DNA of 64,000 nucleotides from positions 62,001 through 126,000 of the forward strand of contig BNBP01000007.1 of NCBI GenBank assembly GCA_014656015.1, given 5' to 3'. Positions 43,876-51,742 of this stretch are shown here, piece by piece (the first letter of the stretch is position 1; the number at the start of each line of letters is the position of its first letter). The notes beneath the pieces are model-generated. The model made no database searches, was not told the DNA's origin, and saw only the letters and a list, made by a program, of their open reading frames with translations. Origin of the DNA: Streptomyces griseoaurantiacus. Lineage in GTDB: Bacteria; Actinomycetota; Actinomycetes; Streptomycetales; Streptomycetaceae. Position numbers and translations under genes: made by a program.

Positions 43876-44937
43876 ATGCCTCCGAAGACCGTACGTGCCG
43901 CCCTCGCCGCGTGCCTCGCGGCCGCCGCCTGCCTCACCGCCGCCGCACCCGCGCCCGCCGGTACCACCCGCACGCCGGCGGACAGGGCATGTTCGCCCTC
44001 CGTCTCCCTCGCCGGCTTCTCCGACGTACTCGACAAGACCTCGTACGAGGGCACCTACGTCGGCAACCTCTCCGCCCTCGCCCGGGACCGTGACGGTGCG
44101 CTGCTCGCGCTGTCCGACCGTTCCTCGCTGTTCCGGCTGGACGCCCGGACCTACCGGCCGAAGGGGGCCGTCGCGCTCGCCGACGAGAGCGGGGCAGCCC
44201 TGGACTCCGAGGGCCTCGCCGTCGACCGGGACGGCAGCCGGTTCGTCACCTCCGAGACCGAGCCCTCCGTACGGCACTACGCCCCGGACGGGCGCCTCCT
44301 CGGCCTGCTGCCCGTGCCCGCCTCCCTGCGGGTCGCCCCGGCCGGCCGCGCCACCGCCAACGGCACCTTCGAGGGGCTCACCCTGCTCCCCGACGGCCGT
44401 ACCCTCCTCGCCTCCATGGAGTACGCGCTCGACGGCGACGCCCCCGGCCTCGTCCGGCTGCAGACCTGGCGGCGGCACGGCTCCGCGTTCCGGCTCGGCC
44501 CGCAGTACGCCTACCGCGCCGAGGACGGGCTCGGCGTCCCCGAGATCACCGCCACCCCCGACGGCCGGCTGCTCGTCCTGGAGCGCGGCTTCACCCCGGA
44601 CGTCGGCAACACGATCCGGCTCGCCCTCGCCGACCTGCGGCACGCCACCGACACCAGCGGCGTCGAGCACCTCACCGAGGGCGGGCCCGTCCGCCCGGCG
44701 CGGAAGACCCCGCTCGCCGACCTCGCCGACTGCCCCTCCCTCGGCGCCACCGCCAAGCAGCCCCAGCCCAACCCGCTCCTGGACAACATCGAGGGCATGG
44801 CCGTCACCGGGGCGGGGCACGGCGGCCACCGCGCCGGACTCGACGTCCTGCTCGTCAGCGACGACAACGAGAACGCCGTCCAGACCACCCGCCTGTACCG
44901 GCTCGAGGTGCGCACCGGCGGCCGCCCCGGGCGGTGA
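43876..44937 (+). CDS. Secreted esterase-like/phytase-like beta-propeller protein
   Basis: A 353-residue exported protein. ATG 43876 gives a Sec signal peptide ([29 protein letters not shown]). The mature part matches the esterase-like activity of phytase family: [81 protein letters not shown], then [22 protein letters not shown] and DNIEGMAV with LLVSDDNEN near the end. These Asp/Glu-rich loops suggest Ca2+ binding. It may hydrolyse phosphate esters outside the cell. It is divergent from the NRPS and convergent with the AraC gene, 18 bp apart. Confidence 0.86.
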   Translation: MPPKTVRAALAACLAAAACLTAAAPAPAGTTRTPADRACSPSVSLAGFSDVLDKTSYEGTYVGNLSALARDRDGALLALSDRSSLFRLDARTYRPKGAVALADESGAALDSEGLAVDRDGSRFVTSETEPSVRHYAPDGRLLGLLPVPASLRVAPAGRATANGTFEGLTLLPDGRTLLASMEYALDGDAPGLVRLQTWRRHGSAFRLGPQYAYRAEDGLGVPEITATPDGRLLVLERGFTPDVGNTIRLALADLRHATDTSGVEHLTEGGPVRPARKTPLADLADCPSLGATAKQPQPNPLLDNIEGMAVTGAGHGGHRAGLDVLLVSDDNENAVQTTRLYRLEVRTGGRPGR

Positions 44938-44955
44938 CGAGGCCCGGCGCCGACG

Positions 44956-45921
44956 CTACCGGGAGCCCGCGGCGGAGGCGGACCGCTCCGCCGCCCGTGC
45001 CCGGTACCGTCCCGGCGTCACGCCGAACTCCCTGGTGAAGGCGTGGGAGAGGGCGTACGGGCTGCCGTAGCCGACCCGGCCGGCGATGGCGGCCAGTGTC
45101 TGAGTGGTGTCGCGGAGCATCCCGGCGGCGAGGACCACGCGCCACCAGGTGAGGTACGCCATCGGCGGGCGGCCGACCCGGGCCGTGAACCGGCGGGCCA
45201 GGGTGGGACGGGAGACGCCCGCCTCCGCGGCCAGGAGGTCGTTGCTCCACCGCGCGGCCGGGTGCGAGTGCATCGCCCGCAGGGCGGCGGCCGTCACCGG
45301 ATCGCCCAGCGCGCCCGGCCACCTCCCGCCCTCGCTCTCCTCCATCCACGCACGGATCATGTAGACGAGGAGGAGGTCGAGCAGGTTCGGGAGCGCCATG
45401 CACGAGCCGGGCCGCACCTGGTCCAGCTCCCCGGCGAGCAGGTCGATCGCGGCGCGGAGCTCGCGGTGACCGCCCACCCGGGCGGGAAGGCGGACGACCT
45501 CCGGCAGCTCCGCCATCAGCGGGTGCGTGCGGCTGCAGTCCAGCCAGTACGTACCGCTGAGCAGCTCCGTCCCCTCACGGTCCGGCGGCCCGGCCGCCGC
45601 CTCCGCCGCCGCCGACTCCGCCTCCGCCTCCGCGAGCCACCGCGTGAACGGCACCGCCGTCCGCGCCGCGACCTCCGCGTCGACCGGGGAGTCGGCGAGC
45701 ACATGACCGGTGCCGTGCGGGAGCAGCACCGCGTCGCCCACGCCGAGGGACACCGCGGTGCCGCCGTCGGTCAGCAGCGAGCAGCCGCCCTTCAGGACGA
45801 CGTGGAAGCCCGCGCCCTCGTACGCGTCCTGCCGCGCGCACCAGCTTCCCCGCGTCCGCACCCGGTGGAACCGGGGATGCCCGAGGTGCGCGGCGAAGAT
45901 CGCGTCGCTCACCACGTCCAT
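44956..45921 (-). CDS. AraC-family regulator with cupin N-terminus
   Basis: A 321-residue regulator. The N-terminal domain (about 10-200) is of the cupin-like AraC-binding type: FHRVRTRGSWCARQDAYEGAGFHVVLKGGCSLL, LGVGDAVLLPHGTGHVLADSP. The C-terminal AraC domain reads RWSNDLLAAEAGVSRPTLARRFTARVGRPPMAYLTWWRVVLAAGMLRDTTQTLAAIAGRVGYGSPYALSHAFTREFGVTPGRYR in pieces from about 225. ATG 45919-45921 is chosen at the conserved N-terminus. The 117-bp space to the divergent metallo-hydrolase contains CACAAGATGTG, a small dyad. It probably controls that gene. Confidence 0.9.
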   Translation of the reverse strand: MDVVSDAIFAAHLGHPRFHRVRTRGSWCARQDAYEGAGFHVVLKGGCSLLTDGGTAVSLGVGDAVLLPHGTGHVLADSPVDAEVAARTAVPFTRWLAEAEAESAAAEAAAGPPDREGTELLSGTYWLDCSRTHPLMAELPEVVRLPARVGGHRELRAAIDLLAGELDQVRPGSCMALPNLLDLLLVYMIRAWMEESEGGRWPGALGDPVTAAALRAMHSHPAARWSNDLLAAEAGVSRPTLARRFTARVGRPPMAYLTWWRVVLAAGMLRDTTQTLAAIAGRVGYGSPYALSHAFTREFGVTPGRYRARAAERSASAAGSR

Positions 45922-46038
45922 CGCTCGCCCCCTCCTCCGGTCGGTGCCGGGTATCGCACAAGATGTGAGACGGACGCGTATCTTATCGAGGGCGGTGAGC
46001 ATTGAGCGGCTCGATCCCGGCTTCCTAGGGTCGAGTGC

Positions 46039-46995
46039 ATGATCGCTGAAGACGCACGTGTGCAGACCATGACGCTGGGCGATGTCGAGGTCACCCGGAT
46101 CGTCGAGTGGCACGAGCCGTTCCTGCCCCCCTCCGCCTTCCTGCCCACGGTCCCCGGCGAGGTGTGGAAGGACAACGAGGACCGGCTGGCCCCCGACCAC
46201 TGGCAACCTGAGACCGGGCTGGTGGTGACGGCCCTGCAGAGCTGGGTGCTGCGCAGCGCGGGCCTGACCGTCCTCGTCGACACCGGGGCGGGCGCGGGGC
46301 GCGAGCGGCCGGGCATGGGCCCCTTCCACGACGCGCGCAGCGACTTCCCCGGCCTGCTGGAGCGGGCCGGCATCCGTCCGGAGGACGTCGACGTCGTCGT
46401 CAACACCCACCTGCACCTCGACCACGTCGGCTGGAACACCGTCGAGGAGGACGGACAGTGGGTGCCGGCCTTCCCGCGGGCCCAGTACCTCGTCCCGGCC
46501 GCCGACGACTTCCACTACGGCCCGGACAACGCCTACGGGGGCGGTGTGCAGGAGGTCGACCGCCTGGTCTACGAGGACAGCGTCGCCCCCGTGCACCGGG
46601 CCGGGCAGGCCGTGCTGTGGGAGGGGCACCACCGCATCGACGCACACCTCACCCTGGAGTCCGCGCCCGGCCACACCCCCGGTTCCTCCGTGCTGCGCCT
46701 GTCCTCCGGCGCCGACCGGGCCGTCTTCGTCGGGGACCTGCTGCACAGCCCGGTCCAGATCCTCGACCCCTGCCACAACAGCGCCGCCTGCCTGGACCCC
46801 GGGCAGGCGGCGGCGAGCCGCCGCCGGATCCTCGGGCGGGCGGCCGAGGAACGCGAGCTGCTCGTCCCCGCCCACTTCGGCGGCGCCGGAGCCCTGGAGG
46901 TCCGCGGGAACGGCGCGGGCTTCGCCCTCGGCCCGTGGGCGGCGCTCACCACGAACGGGAACGCGGCCGCCGCCGATCGGGACCGCGAGGCGTAG
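46039..46995 (+). CDS. MBL-fold metallo-hydrolase
   Basis: A 318-residue metallo-beta-lactamase-fold hydrolase, lactonase-like in style. NTHLHLDHVG near residue 118 is the HxHxDH metal motif; further ligands are His in SAPGHTPGSS near 211, Asp in VFVGDLLHS near 237 and His in LVPAHFGG near 279. WHEPFLPPSAFLPTVP at the N-terminus resembles the AttM/AiiA-like or alkylsulfatase-adjacent branch, but I cannot choose. No signal peptide. The divergent AraC gene suggests inducible expression. Confidence 0.88.
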   Translation: MIAEDARVQTMTLGDVEVTRIVEWHEPFLPPSAFLPTVPGEVWKDNEDRLAPDHWQPETGLVVTALQSWVLRSAGLTVLVDTGAGAGRERPGMGPFHDARSDFPGLLERAGIRPEDVDVVVNTHLHLDHVGWNTVEEDGQWVPAFPRAQYLVPAADDFHYGPDNAYGGGVQEVDRLVYEDSVAPVHRAGQAVLWEGHHRIDAHLTLESAPGHTPGSSVLRLSSGADRAVFVGDLLHSPVQILDPCHNSAACLDPGQAAASRRRILGRAAEERELLVPAHFGGAGALEVRGNGAGFALGPWAALTTNGNAAAADRDREA

Positions 46996-47069
46996 GACTT
47001 CCGCCCCACGCCCTCCGCCGCAGGACCGGGGATTGTTGCGGCGGGATGAAATGCCACGTCACCGACGTT

Positions 47070-47106
47070 GGTGCCTTCCGGACGAGCAGGAGCGACGGAA
47101 GGCACC
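47070..47106 (+). promoter_or_regulatory. Hairpin covering the ribosome-binding site of the ABC exporter gene
   Basis: GGTGCCTTCCG (47070-47080) and CGGAAGGCACC (47096-47106) are perfect 11-bp arms around a 15-nt loop. The right arm contains GGAAGG, the best ribosome-binding site for GTG 47110. In RNA the stem would block initiation; in DNA it may instead be a repressor site. Confidence 0.75.
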
Positions 47107-47109
47107 CGT

Positions 47110-50100
47110 GTGGCAGCGCAGCAGGCGCAACAACCGCGACGACAAGGAGGACCGGGACCCGGCTGGGCCCGGCGGCTCGCCGGCTACGCCTGGCGGCACC
47201 CCAAGGACGTCGTCCTCGCGCTCGGGTCCTCCCTCGCGGGCATGGGCCTGCTCGCCCTCGTCCCGCTGATCACCAAGGTGATCATCGACGACGTGATCGG
47301 CGACCACAGCCGCTCCATGGGCACCTGGGCCGGCCTCCTCGTCGGCTCCGCCGTCCTCGTCTACGCGCTCACCTACATCCGCCGCTACTACGGCGGACGG
47401 CTCGCCCTCGACGTGCAGCACGACCTGCGCACCGGGATGTACGACACGATCACCCGGCTCGACGGCCGCCGCCAGGACGAGCTGTCCACCGGGCAGGTCG
47501 TCGGCCGCGCCACCAGCGACCTCCAGCTCATCCAGGGCCTGCTCTTCATGCTCCCGATGACCATCGGGAACGTCCTGCTCTTCGTGATCTCCCTGGTGAT
47601 CATGGCCTGGCTCTCGCTGCCGCTCACCTTCGTCGCCCTCGCCGTCGCCCCCGCCGTCTGGTTCATCGCCAAGCGCAGCCGCTCCCGGCTCCACCCCGCC
47701 ACCTGGTACGCGCAGGCCCAGGCCGCCGCCGTCGCCGGTGTGGTGGACGGCGCCGTCAGCGGCGTACGCGTGGTCAAGGGCTTCGGGCAGGAGGACCAGG
47801 AGACCGGCAAGCTGCGCGAGGTCGGCCGGCGGCTGTTCGCGGGCCGGCTGCGCACCATCCGCATGAACTCCCGGTACACCCCGGCGCTCCAGGCCGTGCC
47901 CGCGCTCGGGCAGGTCGCGATGCTCGCGCTCGGCGGCTGGCTCGCGGTGCGCGGGCACATCACCCTCGGCACCTTCGTCGCCTTCTCCGCCTACCTCGCC
48001 CAGCTCGTCGGCCCGGTCCGCATGCTCGCCGTCGTCCTCACCGTCGGGCAGCAGGCCCGCGCGGGCGCCGAACGCGTCCTGGAGCTCATCGACACCGAGC
48101 CCTCGATCGAGGAGGGCACCAGGGAACTGCCCGCCGACGCCCCCGCCACCGTCGAGTTCGACGACGTCTCCTTCGGCTACGAGGACGGCCGCCCCGTCCT
48201 CCAGGGGCTCAGCTTCGAGATCCGCTCCGGCGAGACCCTCGCCGTCGTGGGCTCCTCCGGCTCCGGCAAGTCCACCGTCTCCCTCCTCCTCCCGCGCTTC
48301 TACGACGTCACCCACGGCGCCGTCCTCGTCGGCGGCCACGACGTGCGCGAGCTGACCTTCGACTCGCTGCGCGCGGCGATCGGCCTCGTCCCCGAGGACT
48401 CGTTCCTCTTCTCCGACACCGTCCGCGCCAACCTCGCCTACGGCCGCCCCGAGGCCACCCGGGAGCAGATCGAGGCCGCCGCCCGCGCCGCCCAGGCCGA
48501 CCGGTTCATCGCCGAGCTGCCACAGGGCTACGACACCAAGGTCGGCGAGCACGGACTGACCCTCTCCGGCGGCCAGCGCCAGCGCCTCGCCCTGGCCCGC
48601 GCGATCCTCACCGACCCCCGCCTGCTCGTCCTGGACGACGCCACCTCCGCCGTCGACGCCCGCGTCGAGCACGAGATCCACGAGGCGCTCCGCGAGGTCA
48701 TGCGCGGCCGCACCACGCTGCTCATCGCCCACCGGCGCTCCACCCTGAACCTCGCCGACCGCATCGCCGTCCTCGACGGCGGCCGCCTCGCCGACCTCGG
48801 CACCCACGAGGAACTCCAGGCCCGCAGCCCTCTCTACCGCCGGCTCCTCACCGACCCCGATGAACTCGGCGGCGTCTCCCCGGGCCACACCCCGCCGGCC
48901 CAGCAGGAGGAGACCCCCGGACGCGACTCGGTACGGGACGAACTGGACGCCGAGTTCGACGCCGAACGCGGGGTGACCCCCCGGCTGTGGAGTGGCGACC
49001 GCGAACCCAAGGACACCGCGCTGTCCGGGATGCCCGCGACCCCCGAACTCCTCGCCCAGGTCGAGGCGCTGCCCCCGGCCACCGACACCCCCCGGATCGA
49101 CGAGGCGGCGGCGGTACGGCCCGAGGAGTCCTACGGGCTGCGCCGCCTGCTGCGCGGCTTCGGCCGGCCGCTGCTGGTCAGCCTCCTGCTGGTCGCCCTC
49201 GACGCCGGGATGGGCCTGCTGCTGCCCGTGCTGATCCGGCACGGCATCGACCAGGGCGTCAACAAGCTCGCCCTCGGCGCGGTCTGGGCCGCCGCCACGC
49301 TCGCGCTGCTCGCCGTCGCCGCCCAGTGGGCGGCACAGGTCGCCGAGACCCGGATGACCGGTCGCACCGGCGAACGGGTCCTCTACGCGCTGCGCCTGAA
49401 GATCTTCGCCCAGCTCCAACGGCTCGGCCTCGACTACTACGAGCGCGAACTGACCGGCCGCATCATGACGCGGATGACCACGGACGTCGACGCGCTCTCC
49501 TCCTTCCTCCAGACGGGCCTGGTCACGGCGTTCGTCTCGGTCGTCACCTTCTTCGGCATCATGGTGGCGCTGCTGGTCCTCGACCTCCAGCTCGCCCTCG
49601 TCGTCTTCGCGACCCTGCCCCCGCTCATCATCGGCACCGTCTTCTTCCGCCGGGCCAGCGTGAAGGCGTACGAGCTGGCCCGCGAGCGCGTCTCGGCCGT
49701 CAACGCCGATCTCCAGGAGTCGGTGTCCGGGCTGCGGATCGTGCAGGCCTTCGGGCGCGCGCGCGACGGGCGGGAGCACTTCGCGGCCGGCAGCGAGAGC
49801 TACCGCCAGGCGCGCATCCGCGGACAGTGGCTCATCTCGATCTACTTCCCCTTCGTGCAGCTCCTGTCCTCCGTGGCCGCCGCGGCCGTACTGATCGTCG
49901 GCGCCCACCGGATCGGCGCGGGCACCCTCTCCACCGGCGCCCTGGTGGCGTACCTGCTGTACATCGACCTGTTCTTCGCCCCCGTGCAGCAGCTCTCCCA
50001 GGTCTTCGACGGCTACCAGCAGGCCACGGTCTCCCTCGGCCGCATCCAGGAACTGCTCCAGGAGCCCGCCTCCACGAAGAACGCCCCCGCCCCCGCCGAG

Positions 50101-50859
50101 GTGGGCCGGCTGCGCGGCGAGATCACCTTCGAGGACGTCCACTTCTCCTACGGCGACGAGGAGGAGGCCCTCACCGGCATCTCCCTGACCGTCCCCGCCG
50201 GACAGACCGTCGCGTTCGTCGGCGAGACCGGCGCGGGCAAGTCCACCCTGGTCAAGCTGGTCGCCCGGTTCTACGACCCGACCCGCGGCCGGGTCCTGGC
50301 CGACGGCACCGACGTACGCGCACTCGACCTCACCTCCTACCGGCACCGGCTCGGCGTCGTCCCGCAGGAGGCCTACCTCTTCCCCGGGACCGTCCGGGAC
50401 GCCATCGCCTACGGCCGCCCCGAGGCCACCGACGCGGAGGTGGAGGCGGCGGCGCGGGCGGTCGGCGCGCACGAGATGATCGCGACGCTGGAGGGCGGCT
50501 ACCTGCACGAGGTCGCCGAGCGCGGCCGCAACCTGTCCGCCGGCCAGCGCCAGCTCATCGCGCTGGCCCGCGCCGAGCTGGTCGACCCCGACGTGCTGCT
50601 CCTCGACGAGGCGACCGCCGCGCTCGACCTCGCCACGGAGGCCCAGGTCAACCAGGCCACGGACCGCCTCGCCGGCCGCCGCACCACCCTGGTCGTCGCC
50701 CACCGCCTCACCACGGCGGCCCGTGCCGACCGGGTCGTGGTCATGGACCACGGCCGGGTGGTGGAGGACGGCACGCACGAGACGCTGCTGGCCCGGGACG
50801 GCCGGTACGCGAGGCTCTGGCGCACGTTCGTCGGCGAACCGGTGGGCGCGCCCCGCTAG
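47110..50859 (+). CDS. Fused asymmetric ABC exporter (TMD-NBD-TMD-NBD)
   Basis: A 1249-residue full-size multidrug-type exporter in one chain. TMD1 occupies about residues 25-310 and NBD1 has Walker A GSSGSGKST near 380, signature LSGGQRQR near 485 and Walker B LLVLDDATSAVD. TMD2 begins near 676 and NBD2 has GETGAGKST near 1037, NLSAGQRQL near 1140 and LLLDEATAALD. NBD1 has Asp where the catalytic Glu should follow Walker B, and NBD2 has LSAGQ instead of LSGGQ. Together these make one degenerate ATP site and one active site, as in TmrAB/BmrCD heterodimers. GTG 47110 is chosen by its GGAAGG site; GTG 47068 is an in-frame alternative that would lie inside the hairpin. Confidence 0.93.
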   Translation: MAAQQAQQPRRQGGPGPGWARRLAGYAWRHPKDVVLALGSSLAGMGLLALVPLITKVIIDDVIGDHSRSMGTWAGLLVGSAVLVYALTYIRRYYGGRLALDVQHDLRTGMYDTITRLDGRRQDELSTGQVVGRATSDLQLIQGLLFMLPMTIGNVLLFVISLVIMAWLSLPLTFVALAVAPAVWFIAKRSRSRLHPATWYAQAQAAAVAGVVDGAVSGVRVVKGFGQEDQETGKLREVGRRLFAGRLRTIRMNSRYTPALQAVPALGQVAMLALGGWLAVRGHITLGTFVAFSAYLAQLVGPVRMLAVVLTVGQQARAGAERVLELIDTEPSIEEGTRELPADAPATVEFDDVSFGYEDGRPVLQGLSFEIRSGETLAVVGSSGSGKSTVSLLLPRFYDVTHGAVLVGGHDVRELTFDSLRAAIGLVPEDSFLFSDTVRANLAYGRPEATREQIEAAARAAQADRFIAELPQGYDTKVGEHGLTLSGGQRQRLALARAILTDPRLLVLDDATSAVDARVEHEIHEALREVMRGRTTLLIAHRRSTLNLADRIAVLDGGRLADLGTHEELQARSPLYRRLLTDPDELGGVSPGHTPPAQQEETPGRDSVRDELDAEFDAERGVTPRLWSGDREPKDTALSGMPATPELLAQVEALPPATDTPRIDEAAAVRPEESYGLRRLLRGFGRPLLVSLLLVALDAGMGLLLPVLIRHGIDQGVNKLALGAVWAAATLALLAVAAQWAAQVAETRMTGRTGERVLYALRLKIFAQLQRLGLDYYERELTGRIMTRMTTDVDALSSFLQTGLVTAFVSVVTFFGIMVALLVLDLQLALVVFATLPPLIIGTVFFRRASVKAYELARERVSAVNADLQESVSGLRIVQAFGRARDGREHFAAGSESYRQARIRGQWLISIYFPFVQLLSSVAAAAVLIVGAHRIGAGTLSTGALVAYLLYIDLFFAPVQQLSQVFDGYQQATVSLGRIQELLQEPASTKNAPAPAEVGRLRGEITFEDVHFSYGDEEEALTGISLTVPAGQTVAFVGETGAGKSTLVKLVARFYDPTRGRVLADGTDVRALDLTSYRHRLGVVPQEAYLFPGTVRDAIAYGRPEATDAEVEAAARAVGAHEMIATLEGGYLHEVAERGRNLSAGQRQLIALARAELVDPDVLLLDEATAALDLATEAQVNQATDRLAGRRTTLVVAHRLTTAARADRVVVMDHGRVVEDGTHETLLARDGRYARLWRTFVGEPVGAPR

Positions 50860-50871
50860 CCGTGCCGGTCC

Positions 50872-51540
50872 TCAGGCCGCGTCGTGGGGAACCGTGGCCT
50901 GCTGGGTGAGGCGGGAGACCAGTTCGAGCCAGCCGCTTTCCAACCGATGCAGCGGTAGGCCGCACTGGTCGCCCAGATGCCAGAGCAGGGCGGGCTCCAG
51001 ATAGCCCAGCAGCGCGTGGCCGAGCAGCTCCGCGTCCGCTTCCGGTGCGGCCAGTGCGAGCAGGACGCTGACCCGCTCGTGATACGCGCGGCGAGGTGCG
51101 CGCCGGTAGCGCTCGTCGGGGGAGGGCTCGGCGGCCATCTGCAGCTCCACTTCCCGGGCAGAGCGCCGTATGGCGGCCACCCCGAACGCGCGAAGCCGCT
51201 CGACGGCCTCGTCCCGGCCGTGTGCCTGGTCCACGCCGCCGAGGTGGGCGGCCTGGAAGCTGTCCTCGGAATGCTGCAGCAGGGCCTGCAACAGACCCAC
51301 GCGGTCGCCGAACCGCCGAAAGAGGGTGCCCTTGCCGACACCTGCCGCGGTGGCCACCGCTTCCATGGTGAGGTGCTTCAGCCCGTGCTCCCGCACTATC
51401 GCTGCCGCGGCGTCGAGCAGGCGGGCGTGATTGCGTACCGCGTCCGCGCGCAGCCGTCTGCCGTCCTCGGGAGAACACGGTGACCGGGGCACGGGCGGCA
51501 TCCGCTGCGGAGAGCGGGGTTCATCGGGGGTGCTGGACAC
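50872..51540 (-). CDS. TetR-family regulator
   Basis: A 222-residue TetR protein. A disordered Pro/Ser/Arg-rich N-terminal tail of about 30 residues precedes the helix-turn-helix NHARLLDAAAAIVREHGLKHLTMEAVATAAGVGKGTLFRRFGDRVGLLQALLQHSE. The C-terminal domain resembles those of drug-efflux and oxidoreductase regulators. It is convergent with the ABC exporter (12 bp apart) and follows the FAD oxidase gene on the same strand, so either could be its target. A start at the later Met in QRMPPV is possible. Confidence 0.88.
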   Translation of the reverse strand: MSSTPDEPRSPQRMPPVPRSPCSPEDGRRLRADAVRNHARLLDAAAAIVREHGLKHLTMEAVATAAGVGKGTLFRRFGDRVGLLQALLQHSEDSFQAAHLGGVDQAHGRDEAVERLRAFGVAAIRRSAREVELQMAAEPSPDERYRRAPRRAYHERVSVLLALAAPEADAELLGHALLGYLEPALLWHLGDQCGLPLHRLESGWLELVSRLTQQATVPHDAA

Positions 51541-51696
51541 GCGCGAAACGCTCCCGGGCGGATCGTGGAGTGAGGGCTTCGAAGGGTTGGGGCGCGGCCG
51601 GCCCGCCAGTGACGGTTTTCCCTGGGTCGGGCGGGCACGGTCCGCGTCCGCGGCAGTGTGGGCGGGGCCCGCCGCGCCGGGGTGGCGCCCCGCAGA

Positions 51697-51733
51697 GGGA
51701 CGGTGGAGGGCGCCACCGCGGTGGGACCGTCCC
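51697..51733 (-). terminator. Hairpin downstream of the FAD oxidase-SnoaL gene
   Basis: GGGACGGT (51697-51704) and ACCGTCCC (51726-51733) enclose the perfect palindrome CCACCGCGGTGG (51713-51724). It lies ten bases after the stop codon. Confidence 0.6.
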
Positions 51734-51742
51734 GTCCTGAGG

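Noticed and set aside
47059..50778. 1239-codon open frame antisense to the ABC exporter
   Set aside because: Composition artefact; the sense strand carries complete Walker and signature motifs.
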